This document shows, in pieces, positions 21,566 to 34,100 of a DNA stretch of 64,000 nt. Location of the stretch: positions 14,271,933 to 14,335,932 of the forward strand of contig NC_049986.1 of the NCBI RefSeq assembly GCF_000003815.2. The letters are read 5' to 3'. Origin of the DNA: Branchiostoma floridae. Lineage: Eukaryota; Chordata; Leptocardii; Amphioxiformes; Branchiostomatidae. Position 1 is the stretch's first letter; every line of letters starts with the position of its first letter. Under the pieces are notes generated by a model, which did no database searches, was not told the DNA's origin, and saw only the letters and a list, made by a program, of their open reading frames with translations. The translations under genes were made by a program, and so were the position numbers.

Positions 21566-21905
21566 CAGGGGTTTAGCCAGCGTCCGTTTTTCCGTCAATT
21601 GACGGAAATTTGCTGCGTCTGACGGAAAAATTTTAAAACCAATCCGTCAACCTTGACGGACAAAAATCCTTGGTGGAAGCTACAGGCGGCTTGGGGACGC
21701 CGTCCACGGCCGTAAAAGCCACACACTGTTTGTTTTGCTATTGTTATGATTGTTGACAATGTGTGTCGGCGCCCTTTCGCATACGATAATCTCATTAAAA
21801 CCCGTTTTTCAAGGTCTCAGTTCAGTCCTTCTAATCAATTTTCGCGGTTTTCGCGACAATTGTAATTGGCTGACGGAAAAAAAATTCGAGCTGGCTAAAG
21901 CCCTG
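21566..21905. mobile_element. hAT-type MITE with 8-bp target-site duplication
   Basis: 340-bp element. The left end is CAGGGGTTTAGCCAGC and the right end GCTGGCTAAAGCCCTG, inverted with about two mismatches. It is flanked by a perfect 8-bp direct repeat CCCTGCCC (21558-21565 and 21906-21913). CAGGG ends plus an 8-bp duplication are the hAT superfamily signature. Subterminal TTGACGG/CCGTCAA motifs recur inside. No transposase is encoded. Confidence 0.88.
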
Positions 21906-21968
21906 CCCTGCCCAATATCCATCACTTACATAAGACAAAATGAAACAATACAATGTAAAAGTGCCTAC

Positions 21969-22141
21969 CCTGGTGTGAGCCTCCCACTCTCCCAAGGCAC
22001 ATGTTGCTCCACTGGGGGTCCACACGTATCTGGCAACTTCGTCTTCCTCTTCCTCTGCATCTTGTTGTTGCCTGGCACTGCTGGAACTGTCTCTGTTTTC
22101 TTCACTCTCACTGTCAGAGGATGATGATGAGCTGAGGACAT
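21969..22141 (-). CDS. ZGPAT: ZGPAT exon: acidic Ser/Glu linker before G-patch (last exon seen)
   Basis: Phase 1 in, phase 0 out (donor gtaggc). It reads DVLSSSSSDSESEEN, then an EEEED run, and ends LGEWEAHTR, matching the human segment directly before the G-patch. The expected next exon is absent. Confidence 0.88.
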
Positions 22142-25100
22142 CTGTGAGGTAGATAACAGTCTTCAGATTCAGTCTTCAAAAAACATCATTCAGTCTAATC
22201 AAACAATGGATAGTGAGTGTGAGTGAGTGAGTGAGTGAGTGAGTGAGTGAGTGAGTGAGTGAGTGAGTGAGTGAGTGAGTGAGTGAGTGAGTGAGTGAGT
22301 GAGTGAGAGTGACTGAGTGACTGAGTGAGTCTAATTCATCAACGAGGTTTACTTGGCCAAATTCTGGCGGACAATACAGGCTCATGTCTTCTCTGCTGTC
22401 ACAGAATGACCAATGACCAAAGTGTTGGCTATGCCTTGGTAACATCATGATGGCTGTTTGGTCTTGAATAAAGAACTTAATCTTTGCTATTCAAAACATA
22501 GGATACTTTCCCAAATCAGGTACTCACCTGTAGGATAAATCGACTCAGCACCAAGCACGGCTGTTTCCTGGTATGAGGAATATTGCACTTTGTAGCCATC
22601 CTCCTGAAAACCCTTGACAGTTGCTGGATACCACAGCCCATTCCTGTACTTGGCAAGGCACTGAGATCCTTCTTCTAAAATACTGGACAAAATACAAAAT
22701 ATAGAATACAGACTGAACTAGAGTTCCACGAACACATACCTTTGCCAAATAACAAGGTTTGTTATGTAGAATGATGTCTGTAGACAAATGCGTTACTCAT
22801 TTCATTTTCTTTATAATTATATGCTTGGAGTTGGTTTATAAAATTTCAACATTGATTATGCAAATTAGATCCCAAGGTACCATTAATCGATATCAAATTG
22901 TATCAAGCATTACTTAAGCTATCAGCATACCAAAAATCATGATGATCCTTTGATCCATTCTCGACTTATTCTCTTTCAGTCTTAAATAAAATACACCCCT
23001 TACTCTCTTCCCTCTTTCTCAGTTACATATGTGACAACTTTGATGAAAGTACTATAATGAAATGCAGTGGGTTTTTGTACTTTTCCTAATTGATTAGGCA
23101 AATTAGCTGTTGATTTGCATAATTGGTATCTCATTATTTAGGTCTTCATTTACGCTACCTAAATACCAAAAAACATGATGATCCGTCAACATGTTCATAT
23201 TTTCTCATTAATAATGCAAATGAGGTCATCATTTGCATAATTGATATCTATAGATATTTCTCTCCTTCCCAGCTACAAGTTTGAAAGTCCTATCATGGAA
23301 TGCTGTGGATTTATAAATTTTCCTAATTAATTATGCAAATGAGCTGTTGATGTGCATAATTCGTATCTCATTATGTAAGTCATCACTCATTCTATCTACA
23401 TACCAAAAATCATGACGATCCGTCAACATGTTGTAGAGTTATTTCGTCCAAAGTTGAGTTTCTGCTGCAGTACCTTAGCAAGCCGCTAGGGGGTCCATTA
23501 TCAAACTTGACCTTCGTTTCCCGATCCCTACCCACCTACCAAATATCATCAGGATCCATCCCAGGCTTCTCCAGTTATGCTGTTAACACACACACAGACA
23601 CACAAACACATCCAAAACCTAACCTTAGCCATTCTGGCAAAGGTAAAATTGTCGCAGTGGTTTTAGTCTATTGTCCAGGTTTGTGCGGCAACCCCTCAGC
23701 TCCAAAACCATAACTCCACAAATGTGCATTTTAGTTGTATGAAACTGTTCAGAAGTCACCCTCAAGCTTAAAGCATCGAGAAACAAGTACCATTTCCACC
23801 ACCCTGTCACAATTGCAAGGGGGTAGGCACTACTTCTAAGTTTGCACAAAGCCCACCATACCACATATTTATCTAGAAAATTTTATATAATATTCCCTGG
23901 AGAATCCCTTCTTTACTTTTTTGTAGACAGTCAATGAAAACATATCTGGATATATATATCTTTCAACCACATTTTTAACAATGTACATTATGTACTTATT
24001 GTCTAACTGTGAATTCAGACATCCATAGAAAAAAGTAACCGATATCGTTTCAAATTTCCCTTACGCCTTGTAACCTGAATTCCTTACAGCTGTTCATCAG
24101 TTCATATTCAATTTGATGACAGAGTGATAACGCGCCTACTCACAATAGGGGATGTGTTGAAAAGTCCGAATGTTTGAAGCGTAGCCACAACTTGACTGTA
24201 CATTAAATATATGTAAGTCAATTGGGAACAATGTCCCAAGCTCTGCTCTACTACCTCATGTTCCTTGTATCTCTATGTACACCCAAAAGATTTTCCACAA
24301 AATCACCTCCGTGTAATTTCTGCTGGGCAATTGTCTTCTGAATTAGCTCTGCCCCAAATCTCACAACCATATGATATAAAAGGTAAGATACATGTTCTAC
24401 ATAGTTCAAGCTTCAAAGTTCTGACTCTTTGGAGACAGACTTGAATGCATGAAGGCTTTGAGACTGAAAATGGCTTTTAAAAGACTACTGCAAGGACAGC
24501 TCAAATTGAGACCATGTAGTGAAAAGAGAGATGTCAGTGTACCTACCTCTCAAACTCAAAGGAAGGAGAAGAATACAGACTAAGACCGTTGTTATGTACA
24601 TAAGCCCATCATTTTGGCTTGCCAAGTTGATCATATGGCCTAAGGGTCAACTAACACATTTGCAAGGTCTGACCTTTCCACCTCTGAAATATCAGGTTGC
24701 TCACAGTACTGACTGATCATAGGCCAGTCCAATTCATGGACCAGGAACCCCTCAACTGTGCTGACAGCTGCTAAGGTGGAGTGGGGTTGTACTGCTTCAG
24801 AGGTTTTCGACAAGAATGCCCCTGCTATCCCTACACTAGCCGCTAGGGGGCCCAAACTTATGTCACTAACTCCTGAGCACAACAGCTATCTAACACCCAA
24901 AACTCGTGGCCATACCATGTTCAGAAGATGGAAAAACACACCCGGAAGTTGCGCTGCAGTACCAAGGGAAGCCGCTAGGGGGCCCATTATCGAACTCCCC
25001 CTTCGTTTCCCAGACCCCTACCCACCCACCAAATACCAGCTGCATCCGTCAAAGTCTTCTCGAGTTATGCTGTCCGCAGACAAAAGTTTGCAATTAAACC

Positions 25101-28100
25101 GGCGCCTGCACTTCCATGAAAGCCACTAGGGGGCCCAAACTCGCAGCAATCACTCCCTGCTTTAAGGGCTCCCTAACGCTCAAAAATCACGACCGCAGCA
25201 TGTCCGGAACGCGAGATATCAAGCATACAGGTCCTGCTGCAGTACCTTAGCAAGCCGCTAGGAGGCCCATTATCGAACTCGACCTTCGTCTTCCACACCC
25301 CTACCCACCCACCAAATATCAGCTGCATCCATCGAAGTCCTCTCGAGTTATGCTGCTCACAAACGGGGAGAACCACACCACCAAACCGAAAACATAACCT
25401 TAGCCATTCTGGCAAAGGTAATCAGTGCCTCTCCTTTTGTTACTTTTCATTATCAAATCTGATATTTTAAGCTTAGAAAAATACATTTTCATCAATGTCA
25501 TGTCAGGAATTTCAAGCTTTTGGAACAGTACAGATGGGGTAAATCTTTGTCCATCCTAGGACAGAGGGATGAGCCCTACAGATAGCCCTGGACTAGATAC
25601 CTGCACAAGTGACCAAACCTGTACATATAAGGAGCAGCTGGTCAATGTGACAACTTTTTGATGGTCCGAAATCCACACTGACCACACTGACCACATTTTA
25701 TTGGTCCCCTGAATTGTTTCTTGGGCAGTTCTGGTATAGATCCATCTATCACCTTTATTCAACCTGCCCCGGTAGATTACTTGTGAGTCCATGCAGCTAA
25801 TAAGCCAGCGCTATATGCTAATTAGTCCCCCAGATAAGGATACGTACACTACAGGAGGCATGGACACCTGTTTTGACCATTACAGTCAATTAGGAGGTAA
25901 ATGGTTTGGATCGATAAAATTGTTCAATGCTTTTAGTTCTACACATGAACTGATGCAACTAATGAGCCTGGATAGTCTATGGATAGTGTCACTCCAAACC
26001 TCTCGTGACAGTATCCAATGACTTTAGGTGAAGCTAAAAATAGTTGGATAGAGACAATTAACTCTGTCCCTTTCTTGGAATGATCTTACGACCTGATAAT
26101 TCAAATCTGATCATAAGGAATCCTGCTAGATTTTACCCATGGCTACTATCTCCCTCCCCTGACAGCAGGTTTTATAGGTGTGGATGGATCCTGAAATGAG
26201 CCACAGCTCCGTGACATTAGGTTTTCCCACACCTGTGGACATCCTGTCACACTCTCTGCCAGGATGGACGGAGATCTGAGACAGGAACAGGAGATCTGAG
26301 GCACGAACAGCGGGGATTTCTGCAGCCTGCCGGCTGATCCTGACACCTCCCCGCTGTGCAAACGCCCACTTCCACTTGGGAAGCATTGTAGAAGTAACAA
26401 GGTTGGCAGCTTGTCATGTTTCTAGATTCTTTGCAAGGACTTCTTTTTAACCTGGTGTACAGGGTTTGCCAGAGGAAGCTGACAAGAGGCATAAGTCCAG
26501 AAAATACCACAATTACAGTGACTCAACGTAGAAAACAAGTGGCAGACCAATGGCTATGAAAGGATTATGAAATGAAAATAGATATGATGAAGATGTGTAA
26601 AATACTTCCCAAACCAGGAACTGTGCAGTCAGCAAGGAAAAGTCAGTTCTACAAATTAAAAAAATGTATTGTGTCACCCTCTCTTTCTCTTTCTCTCTCT
26701 TTGAACTATCAATATTTTCCGAAACAAAAGTCTAGAAAAAAATTCCTGCCAAGTGAGACACTGTTGCCTTGTACTTGTACCAGAATCATCTATACTGTTA
26801 ACATCATCACTAAATGGCACAAATATGAAATCAATATCATCCAACTTTATCCTCTCCGATGATGTTTACCTCTATGTTAGCCTAAGCACAAGTCTTTGAT
26901 TTGAAGATGTAGAGAAGTCTCCAGAATGATTCTCAAGTCCTATCTACATTTTGCAGCCTGGCAATCTGCCACAGACCATGGTACAGCCTGATCAGTTCCA
27001 TATCCCAGAATCACTCCCATGACCATGTTCCCATATCTACATTGCCATCTTGTAGTCTGACACGTCCAACAGATTGGTCTCCTTGGTTGTGATTTAGTAT
27101 TTGGGGCATGAAGCAGAGGCAGATGTGAAGAGGTGTCTTTAAGCCAATGGGCTTTAACAAAAATAATGATGGCAAGAACTGGGACTACATTTAAGTCAGT
27201 TCTGACTGTGGTCCTAAAGTGGAATTGCAAACCAACAACAACTTTGACAACTTCTGTTTTGTTTCTCAGGCTTTAGCATGGATGTCTACCACCATATTTT
27301 CCATAAAACACAAATAACTTAGCCTGAGTATCATCCTCCATTGTGACTGCTGGCTTTATCCAGTGGTCAATACAGAGGATGGTACTCAAGCTACAGATAA
27401 CTCAAACCACAAAAGGACTAACTTTCCTGACATCCATCCCATTAGACAGAGACAGCAGGAAATTCATAATGTTGGTTTATTCTAAACCCATTCTAACATG
27501 TGCACATGAGTGCAGCCAAGTGGTACAAGACAGTAGAACACTGAACTTAAGAAAACTAGGGATATGCTTCCAACAACAAATTTCACAATAAATGTAGTAC
27601 CACTCTTGGATGAAGATGATTCCAAGAGATGTGATCCACACTAAAGAGTAAAGTTCAGAAGCCTACAGTCAAACCTGTCTATAGCGGCCACTCAAGGGAC
27701 TGGTCAAAATTGGCCACTGTATATAGAGAGGTGGCCACTATAGAGAATATGCTAATTAATTGACCACAAGCAATAAGTTACACATGGTTTTAGTACCCAC
27801 TGATCTTTATTCACATAATACAGTACTGTACATGTACTGCAATGATTTTACACTATATGTATTAAGAAAACAAAAGCTATAAAAAGTTTTAAATGTTCTA
27901 CAGTTGATATTGTCTGAAGAGACCGGTATCGTCATATTTCTTTGATCTTTCGTCTTGTATCCTTTGATACTTCGCCGTCCGTGTGTTCCCTCCTGCGTTC
28001 ACACGTCAGGTTCGCCCATTATGCTAATGTGGTACTCACAAGAAAAGTCTCGTCATTTTAGACTTATCTCTTAATAAATGTAAGAATAAAATCCACCATA

Positions 28101-31100
28101 GTCTGAAGTTCATATCATTTTGTCTTTGTAACAATTCATTTAGAAAGTTTTTGTGATGAAAATTAACCTAAGCGATAGTGTATTAGAGCGTAACTTTAAC
28201 GCAATTTACCTCCGTAATATTGGTGTCGTCTATTGACCTTATATGACCTCGCTTGTCGGCGGGTATGGATAGCGCCAGTTAACGAAGTTTTGTTTTGAAA
28301 ATAAATCAAAGAGGTTTTAAATCCGGCGTAGGGTGACGATACGGCAGCTGTATATGGCCGAACGCGTGCCGAAACATAGATCAGCGGTCCGCGTGGCCGT
28401 AATCGGCAGTGTTTTTGTACCTGCGGGACCGGAAATTGTGTGGCCGTGGCCGCGTTGGACAGGTGGCCGCTAAGCCTATTTCTTAATCATTACGAATCCA
28501 AGGGACCGACAAAAAGTGGCCACTATGGGCAGGTGGCCGTTATGCAAAGGTGGCCGCTAATACAGGTTTGACTGTATATTGTACAATGTACTTTGATGTG
28601 GGTATGTAGAATTCAGGGGCAGGAAACTTACTGTTTTCCAATAATTCACGGTAAGACTTAACATTTACCAGAACCAGTCAAGTCCTACAGAAACAGAGCT
28701 GAGCAAATTGACATTAATCAACTTACTAGTACGAAAATGGCTAGTTATGCAGAGGTTAGTTTAAGGGTAAAAGCCTGTTCAGTCCTTGAGAAGGTGAAGG
28801 ATTTATACAGGCTCAATACTGTCAATCTTCAGTAACTTCTACAGGCAGCAGACTCTTGGAACAGCACCAGGTACCTGTCTGTGTGCTGTGTTGCTATGGC
28901 AATGGAACATGTGGAGAACATTCCCTAGCCATGCGGTCGGCATTATGTTCCAGATTAGTCCCGCATCTCTGCACTGGAGGTGACATTTGGTAGAGCTGTT
29001 TATGAGTCAGGTTCAGTTCTAGGCTTAAGGGCTTACATGGGGAGATATTGTACTTCAATATTTAAGTCTAGAGAAGAAACAAGCACATAACCTAACTGCC
29101 AACTGGTCCTCTGGGACACATTAGGAGCAATGAGAAGACATAAAAAAATGCAGATGTACAGATGCCATCACCTTAAAATCTCCTTGAATGTGTGTTTGGC
29201 ATTATAATGTCACATCAAATAGCTGATATACACATGAAATTTGGCATTCATTTGTGTGGTATTTATATTATAAAGATAGTGAGTGAGTGTGTGTGATATA
29301 TACCTCTATACCAAGAATTGTTATCAGTTTTTTGTCTTCTGTAAAGACTGTACCATTAACTTTTCAATATAAAAATCTCCCTAGATGCTTTAATCTTCTG
29401 ATCAAAAATGAAGTCAGTTTCTTGGACACAGCTAGACACTATCTAAATGTCTGCTTTATGGTGGCATATAACCCCTGTGTATAAACATCATGATTAAAAG
29501 ATAAGTAGAACCAAATCGGAGACAGTTCAGGCACTGCTGTAAATTATTACAAGTCTGTCAATAGTTACAGGTGTCAAGTGAAAGGTGGTGACATGTTAGT
29601 GATACATTTGAGTAGTTGGTGCTACGCCAGACTGTTCATGATCAAAAGCAGGGTAGTGCCAGGTCATTCCTCCTTGCAAGCTGGTATTACAGGCCAGAAT
29701 ATACTCTGGTATTAGGGGTGGGTACCGGTACAGAAAATTCAGGTACAGGTCTGGTTCAGTCCAGAGGATCAGGTGCAGGTCCGGACCTGAACCAGGACCT
29801 GATTGTTTGTGAAGACTTGCGTCCTCAACTCTGATCCTGGTGGTAAGCCCCCAAATGTGTGAAAGCCTGCCGATATAATCTGTTCATTTCTTAATCAGTC
29901 CAAAATCAGGTCCACTGATTTTATCAGGTCTGTTGTTTTTTTCAGACGGTCCAACAAGAAAAATGGTTTTGTCGTGTACCAGTACCCCCCCCCCCCCTAC
30001 AGGGTATACTCATTTATCTATAACTATGAATATATTCTGGGGTACATCCTGGTCTGTTACATTTTGTATACTAGGAATCTCCTAAAAATAGATAGAATGT
30101 ACATCACAGAGTTACCCAATGTTGATTGCTATCATGGAAGGGAAGAAGAACTCTCATCTAGTGACCATTATGCACCGACTACCAGTACATTTTATGTAGT
30201 CGGTGAGGTTCAGATGTATTTGTTGATCACTAGAAGATGGTACAAGGTTCTTGCATATTTTCTGCCTGAAAATCTACCCTATCTTATCTAATGGGCTCGT
30301 TGATCTCCAAAGATCAGCTGATCCATAAAAATTGCAGGATGATCCATAGAACACCCAAAATATTAACATGGAAAATATCACTGACTCATCGACTGCTCGA
30401 TCAGTTACAGAACTGGAAGGACATACATCTTCATGTTTATCATTACTGACAGAGAGATGTTGAATCAAATTAGACCTAGATAAAGTGGTCCGACGCTGCA
30501 TGTGGTTTCAATGATGCAATAAGCGGATCCCATGTCTGTTCATATTGGGAGCAGTTGCATGCTAGATGTCAAGGTCACACGTATGGAATGCCTTAAAGGG
30601 AAGGCAGGGGGGAGGGATCTTCTTGAGAGATAGGAACAGTCCAATCTTATAAGTATCTCTTAGATTTGAGTTGATTGATTTAAAAAGGTTTTATATTCTT
30701 TGCTTTTCTAAGGCAAGTTTAGAAAAAGTCATAAATTTTTAAATTTGATAAGTAAACTGACTCTTATTCTAAGTGGTAAGCTTAAGCTACAATCGGTTAA
30801 TAATAGTTTCAAAGCAAGTCATATGTCACATCACATGCATTGTATCACAACTAACAACACTTAAGGACCTTGGAATGAGTTTAGTTGACTGTCAGAAACC
30901 ATATACATGTACTACGTTTGCAAGGAACAAAACTGTATACCACAAGATATGGTAACAGGTCTGAGTGTTCCTGACTATAATATGGTTTACATCTTAATCC
31001 TGCCTTCCAGCAATTGACATATTCAAGTTTACAGAGGACATCTATGGGTAAAAAAATGCCCTCTATCAGATGCTGAACAAACTGCACCAAACATCAGTCC

Positions 31101-34100
31101 TTGCTGTCATCAATTACTAAGCTCTATCAGTCTATTGATTTGCTATCTCTAATGCTTTGGTTATAAGCAATCTTGTGTTACATATACAATGTACATGTAT
31201 AACTCAGACATGGTTAATTCAATGACACACAATGTATAAATCAATAAGGAAAAGTCAGTTTTACCTGAAGTCCAGCTCTTTATACTGTCTTAGGTCTGAC
31301 ACAGCCACTAAGTTTCCATGCGAAAACCTGCATTATTAAGGAAACACAGAATTACTACAACCACTACAGTGTACAAAGCAAGGTTAAAATACATTCATCA
31401 AAATCTTAACACAGACAAAACTGCCCCTCGCAAAGTCAATTCACTTTGAAATTCATCATTACACAAGTACACAAGGGCCATCAATCATCATAAATGTATA
31501 TATTGTGAAAGGGACTGTTCTCACCTGCAGTCTTCCTCAGAAAATCTACATTTTCCTTCCAGAAAGTATGAGCATGGCAGCATGCTGTTGGTTATCGGGT
31601 TACAGAAAATCACCCTCACCTGCAGAAAATAAGGAAAGAAAGAGGAGGCACCCATTAGCTGGCTACACAGTGTCATGCAAAACATTTTAATTCAGAACAC
31701 TTTCATATTTGCTCTCCTTCCACTAGCACTGTATTGAAATTGAATGTTGTACTGGGGCAAGTACTAGTAGCAGATGGACACAATTCTGTCTGCAACTCGA
31801 AGTAGAAGGATCTGATATTGGGTCAAACCCTCAGCCTTGTGACTTACAAATAGAAATGCTACAGGCTGGGCAGGGCTTGAAATTCATTTTAGGGAATCGA
31901 TGTAGCAGAAAAAAAATAAAAATTGTTCTCACTTACTCTTGGGAAGTCCACTTCCTGAGTGGGAGGCTCTGCCCCAAGGATGATGGCATTGTGGTACTGT
32001 AGAACACCCCAGTCTGTGGTGAAGGGTGCACAGCACTTCATCCCGGTAATATCAGTATCAGGGTCATTCTCCTCTTCATCCGAGGAACTGGAATCATTTC
32101 CATGGAGCACTGCTGTCTGTGACACTGTGTCTCCTGCCCCTGAAGGCCCAGCCTCTCCTGATATTGCTTTCTGTTGATATACATAGAAAAACATTTAAGT
32201 ATGAAAACTGTGTTTGGCTTAAGTGTTGACATTGTATCTTATATCAATGGAAAGCCTGTTTGCCATTTAATGCCAAATTTCTATGCCAGTTTCTTAGTAA
32301 TCTTACATAGTATTCTACTGATTAGCTGACTGGCAGACAGTGCATAGTGCTGGCACATTTTAAGTAAGGAAAACATAGGTTTTAAGTTTGCAGTTGAAAC
32401 CTGGGTGTAGGTAGGCAGAAGGCAGAAAAAAAATTCGTGATGGTTTTCAGTTCTGACAACTGTGAGTACAAAAGCATCACAAACATTTTGCATTTTATGG
32501 TATGTCAACCATCCCTGACTCTCTCCCACATACCTGAAATACTGCAAACTCATCGTCCATAGACTCCTGTGTGTCCTGAGATGTTGAAGGATCAGTGCTG
32601 CTCCCAGCTGCTGCAGTACTGGTCTCACCTGCAGTATCTGATGGAGACTCCAGCATACCAAGCAGCTTGCTCTTCTTGATGGACAGTAAGCTCTCTAGAA
32701 GTATTAAATACAATATTGGAAAACACAAAATGGTGGCAAACAGCTTTAAAAGACACTACCATACAAGGAAACTTCAAATGCCCTGAATGTCAAGTGATCT
32801 TAGCAATGTCTGGCAGTTGAATAGAGAGTCACTTGTTTTCAATGCAACATTAGAGTCAGAAAATAACTATCAAGACAAAGTATTAGATCTATTACTTCTC
32901 CACATTCCAAATCAAATTATTCAGCACATTCTAATGATATTTCTATCAGAAGGAATAGCAGGTCTGCAATATTACCCTCTGAAAGTGTGATGAGCTCCTC
33001 TAGGTCGTGTTTCAGCTGGACCAGCTCCTCCATTCCCTCTGTACCACCAGAAAGGGCAGCCTCCACTTGAGAAAGCTGTGATGGTGATAAAGTTACACCG
33101 TACTGAACAGTTCTTCACAACAGATCGTTCATATCATGTTGCACCTTTAGCAAAAATGTGTAGCATAATCTATAAATAATCATATTCATAAAGATACATT
33201 TCTGTAACTCTGTCATCAGATGGCAGCAGAAGTTCACAGCTTTGGGATGTGTGATGGTGTGTGCATGGAGACGATTGTTTGACAGCCACTGTCGCAAGGC
33301 TACGCGGGTCACGGGTTCCTCACTGGGCTCCCAGTGACGAAAGTATATTCAAAATGGCGTCATCTCTGGACACCCAGTGACGAAGAAAGTTCGTCACTGG
33401 TTTCCCAGTGATGAATTGCTTTGTTCCAGTGATGAAAATCTCTCGGCACTGGAATTCCAGTGATGAACCTTGACTCGTCACTCAGTTTCCAGTGATGAAC
33501 TTCGCTCGTCACTCGGGACCCAGTGATGAACTCCGCTCGTCACTCGGGACCCAGTGATGAACGTCATTCGTCACTGGACACCGAGTGCGGAACCATCGAG
33601 GTCAAAGGTTCCTCACTGGGTTTTCCAGTGATCGGTGACTCTTCGGCACTGGACACCGATTGATGAAATTATTTTGGCACTGGGCTTCCAGTGACCACGT
33701 TCTAATAGCACTAAAACGTTCCAGTTCTGAGTTCGATATGCAACAAAAACACCCTAATTCACATGTCGCCATAGCCGTGTTACTGTTAGATTTGGTCCGG
33801 GAGTGTTGGGACTTGCAGAGGCGACGTTAGTATAACTTTAAGTGCTAACTTTGAAATCCCCTCAACTGAAACTATGATTCCTTTTTCATCAGTAAACTGA
33901 ATATTTGTCATCACTGGTTTACCAGCTGAGGTTTCCTCATCACTGGAAAACTAGTGACGATAAATATTCCCCACTGGTAAGCCAGTGACGACGCGACTTC
34001 ATCACTGGAAACCGAGTGATGAGAAATTTACCCGTGACCTCGGTAGTTTTGCGCCACTATCTCTTTTTGTCTCAAAATCACTGAAATTAGTTGAGCCGCA

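Noticed and set aside
22176-22448. Minus-strand ORF with Ser-Leu-Thr-His repeats
   Set aside because: Translation of the (GTGA)n microsatellite.
33320-34022. CRISPR array
   Set aside because: Regular short palindromic units superficially resemble one, but there are no unique spacers of constant length, the units vary, and the setting is an animal intron.
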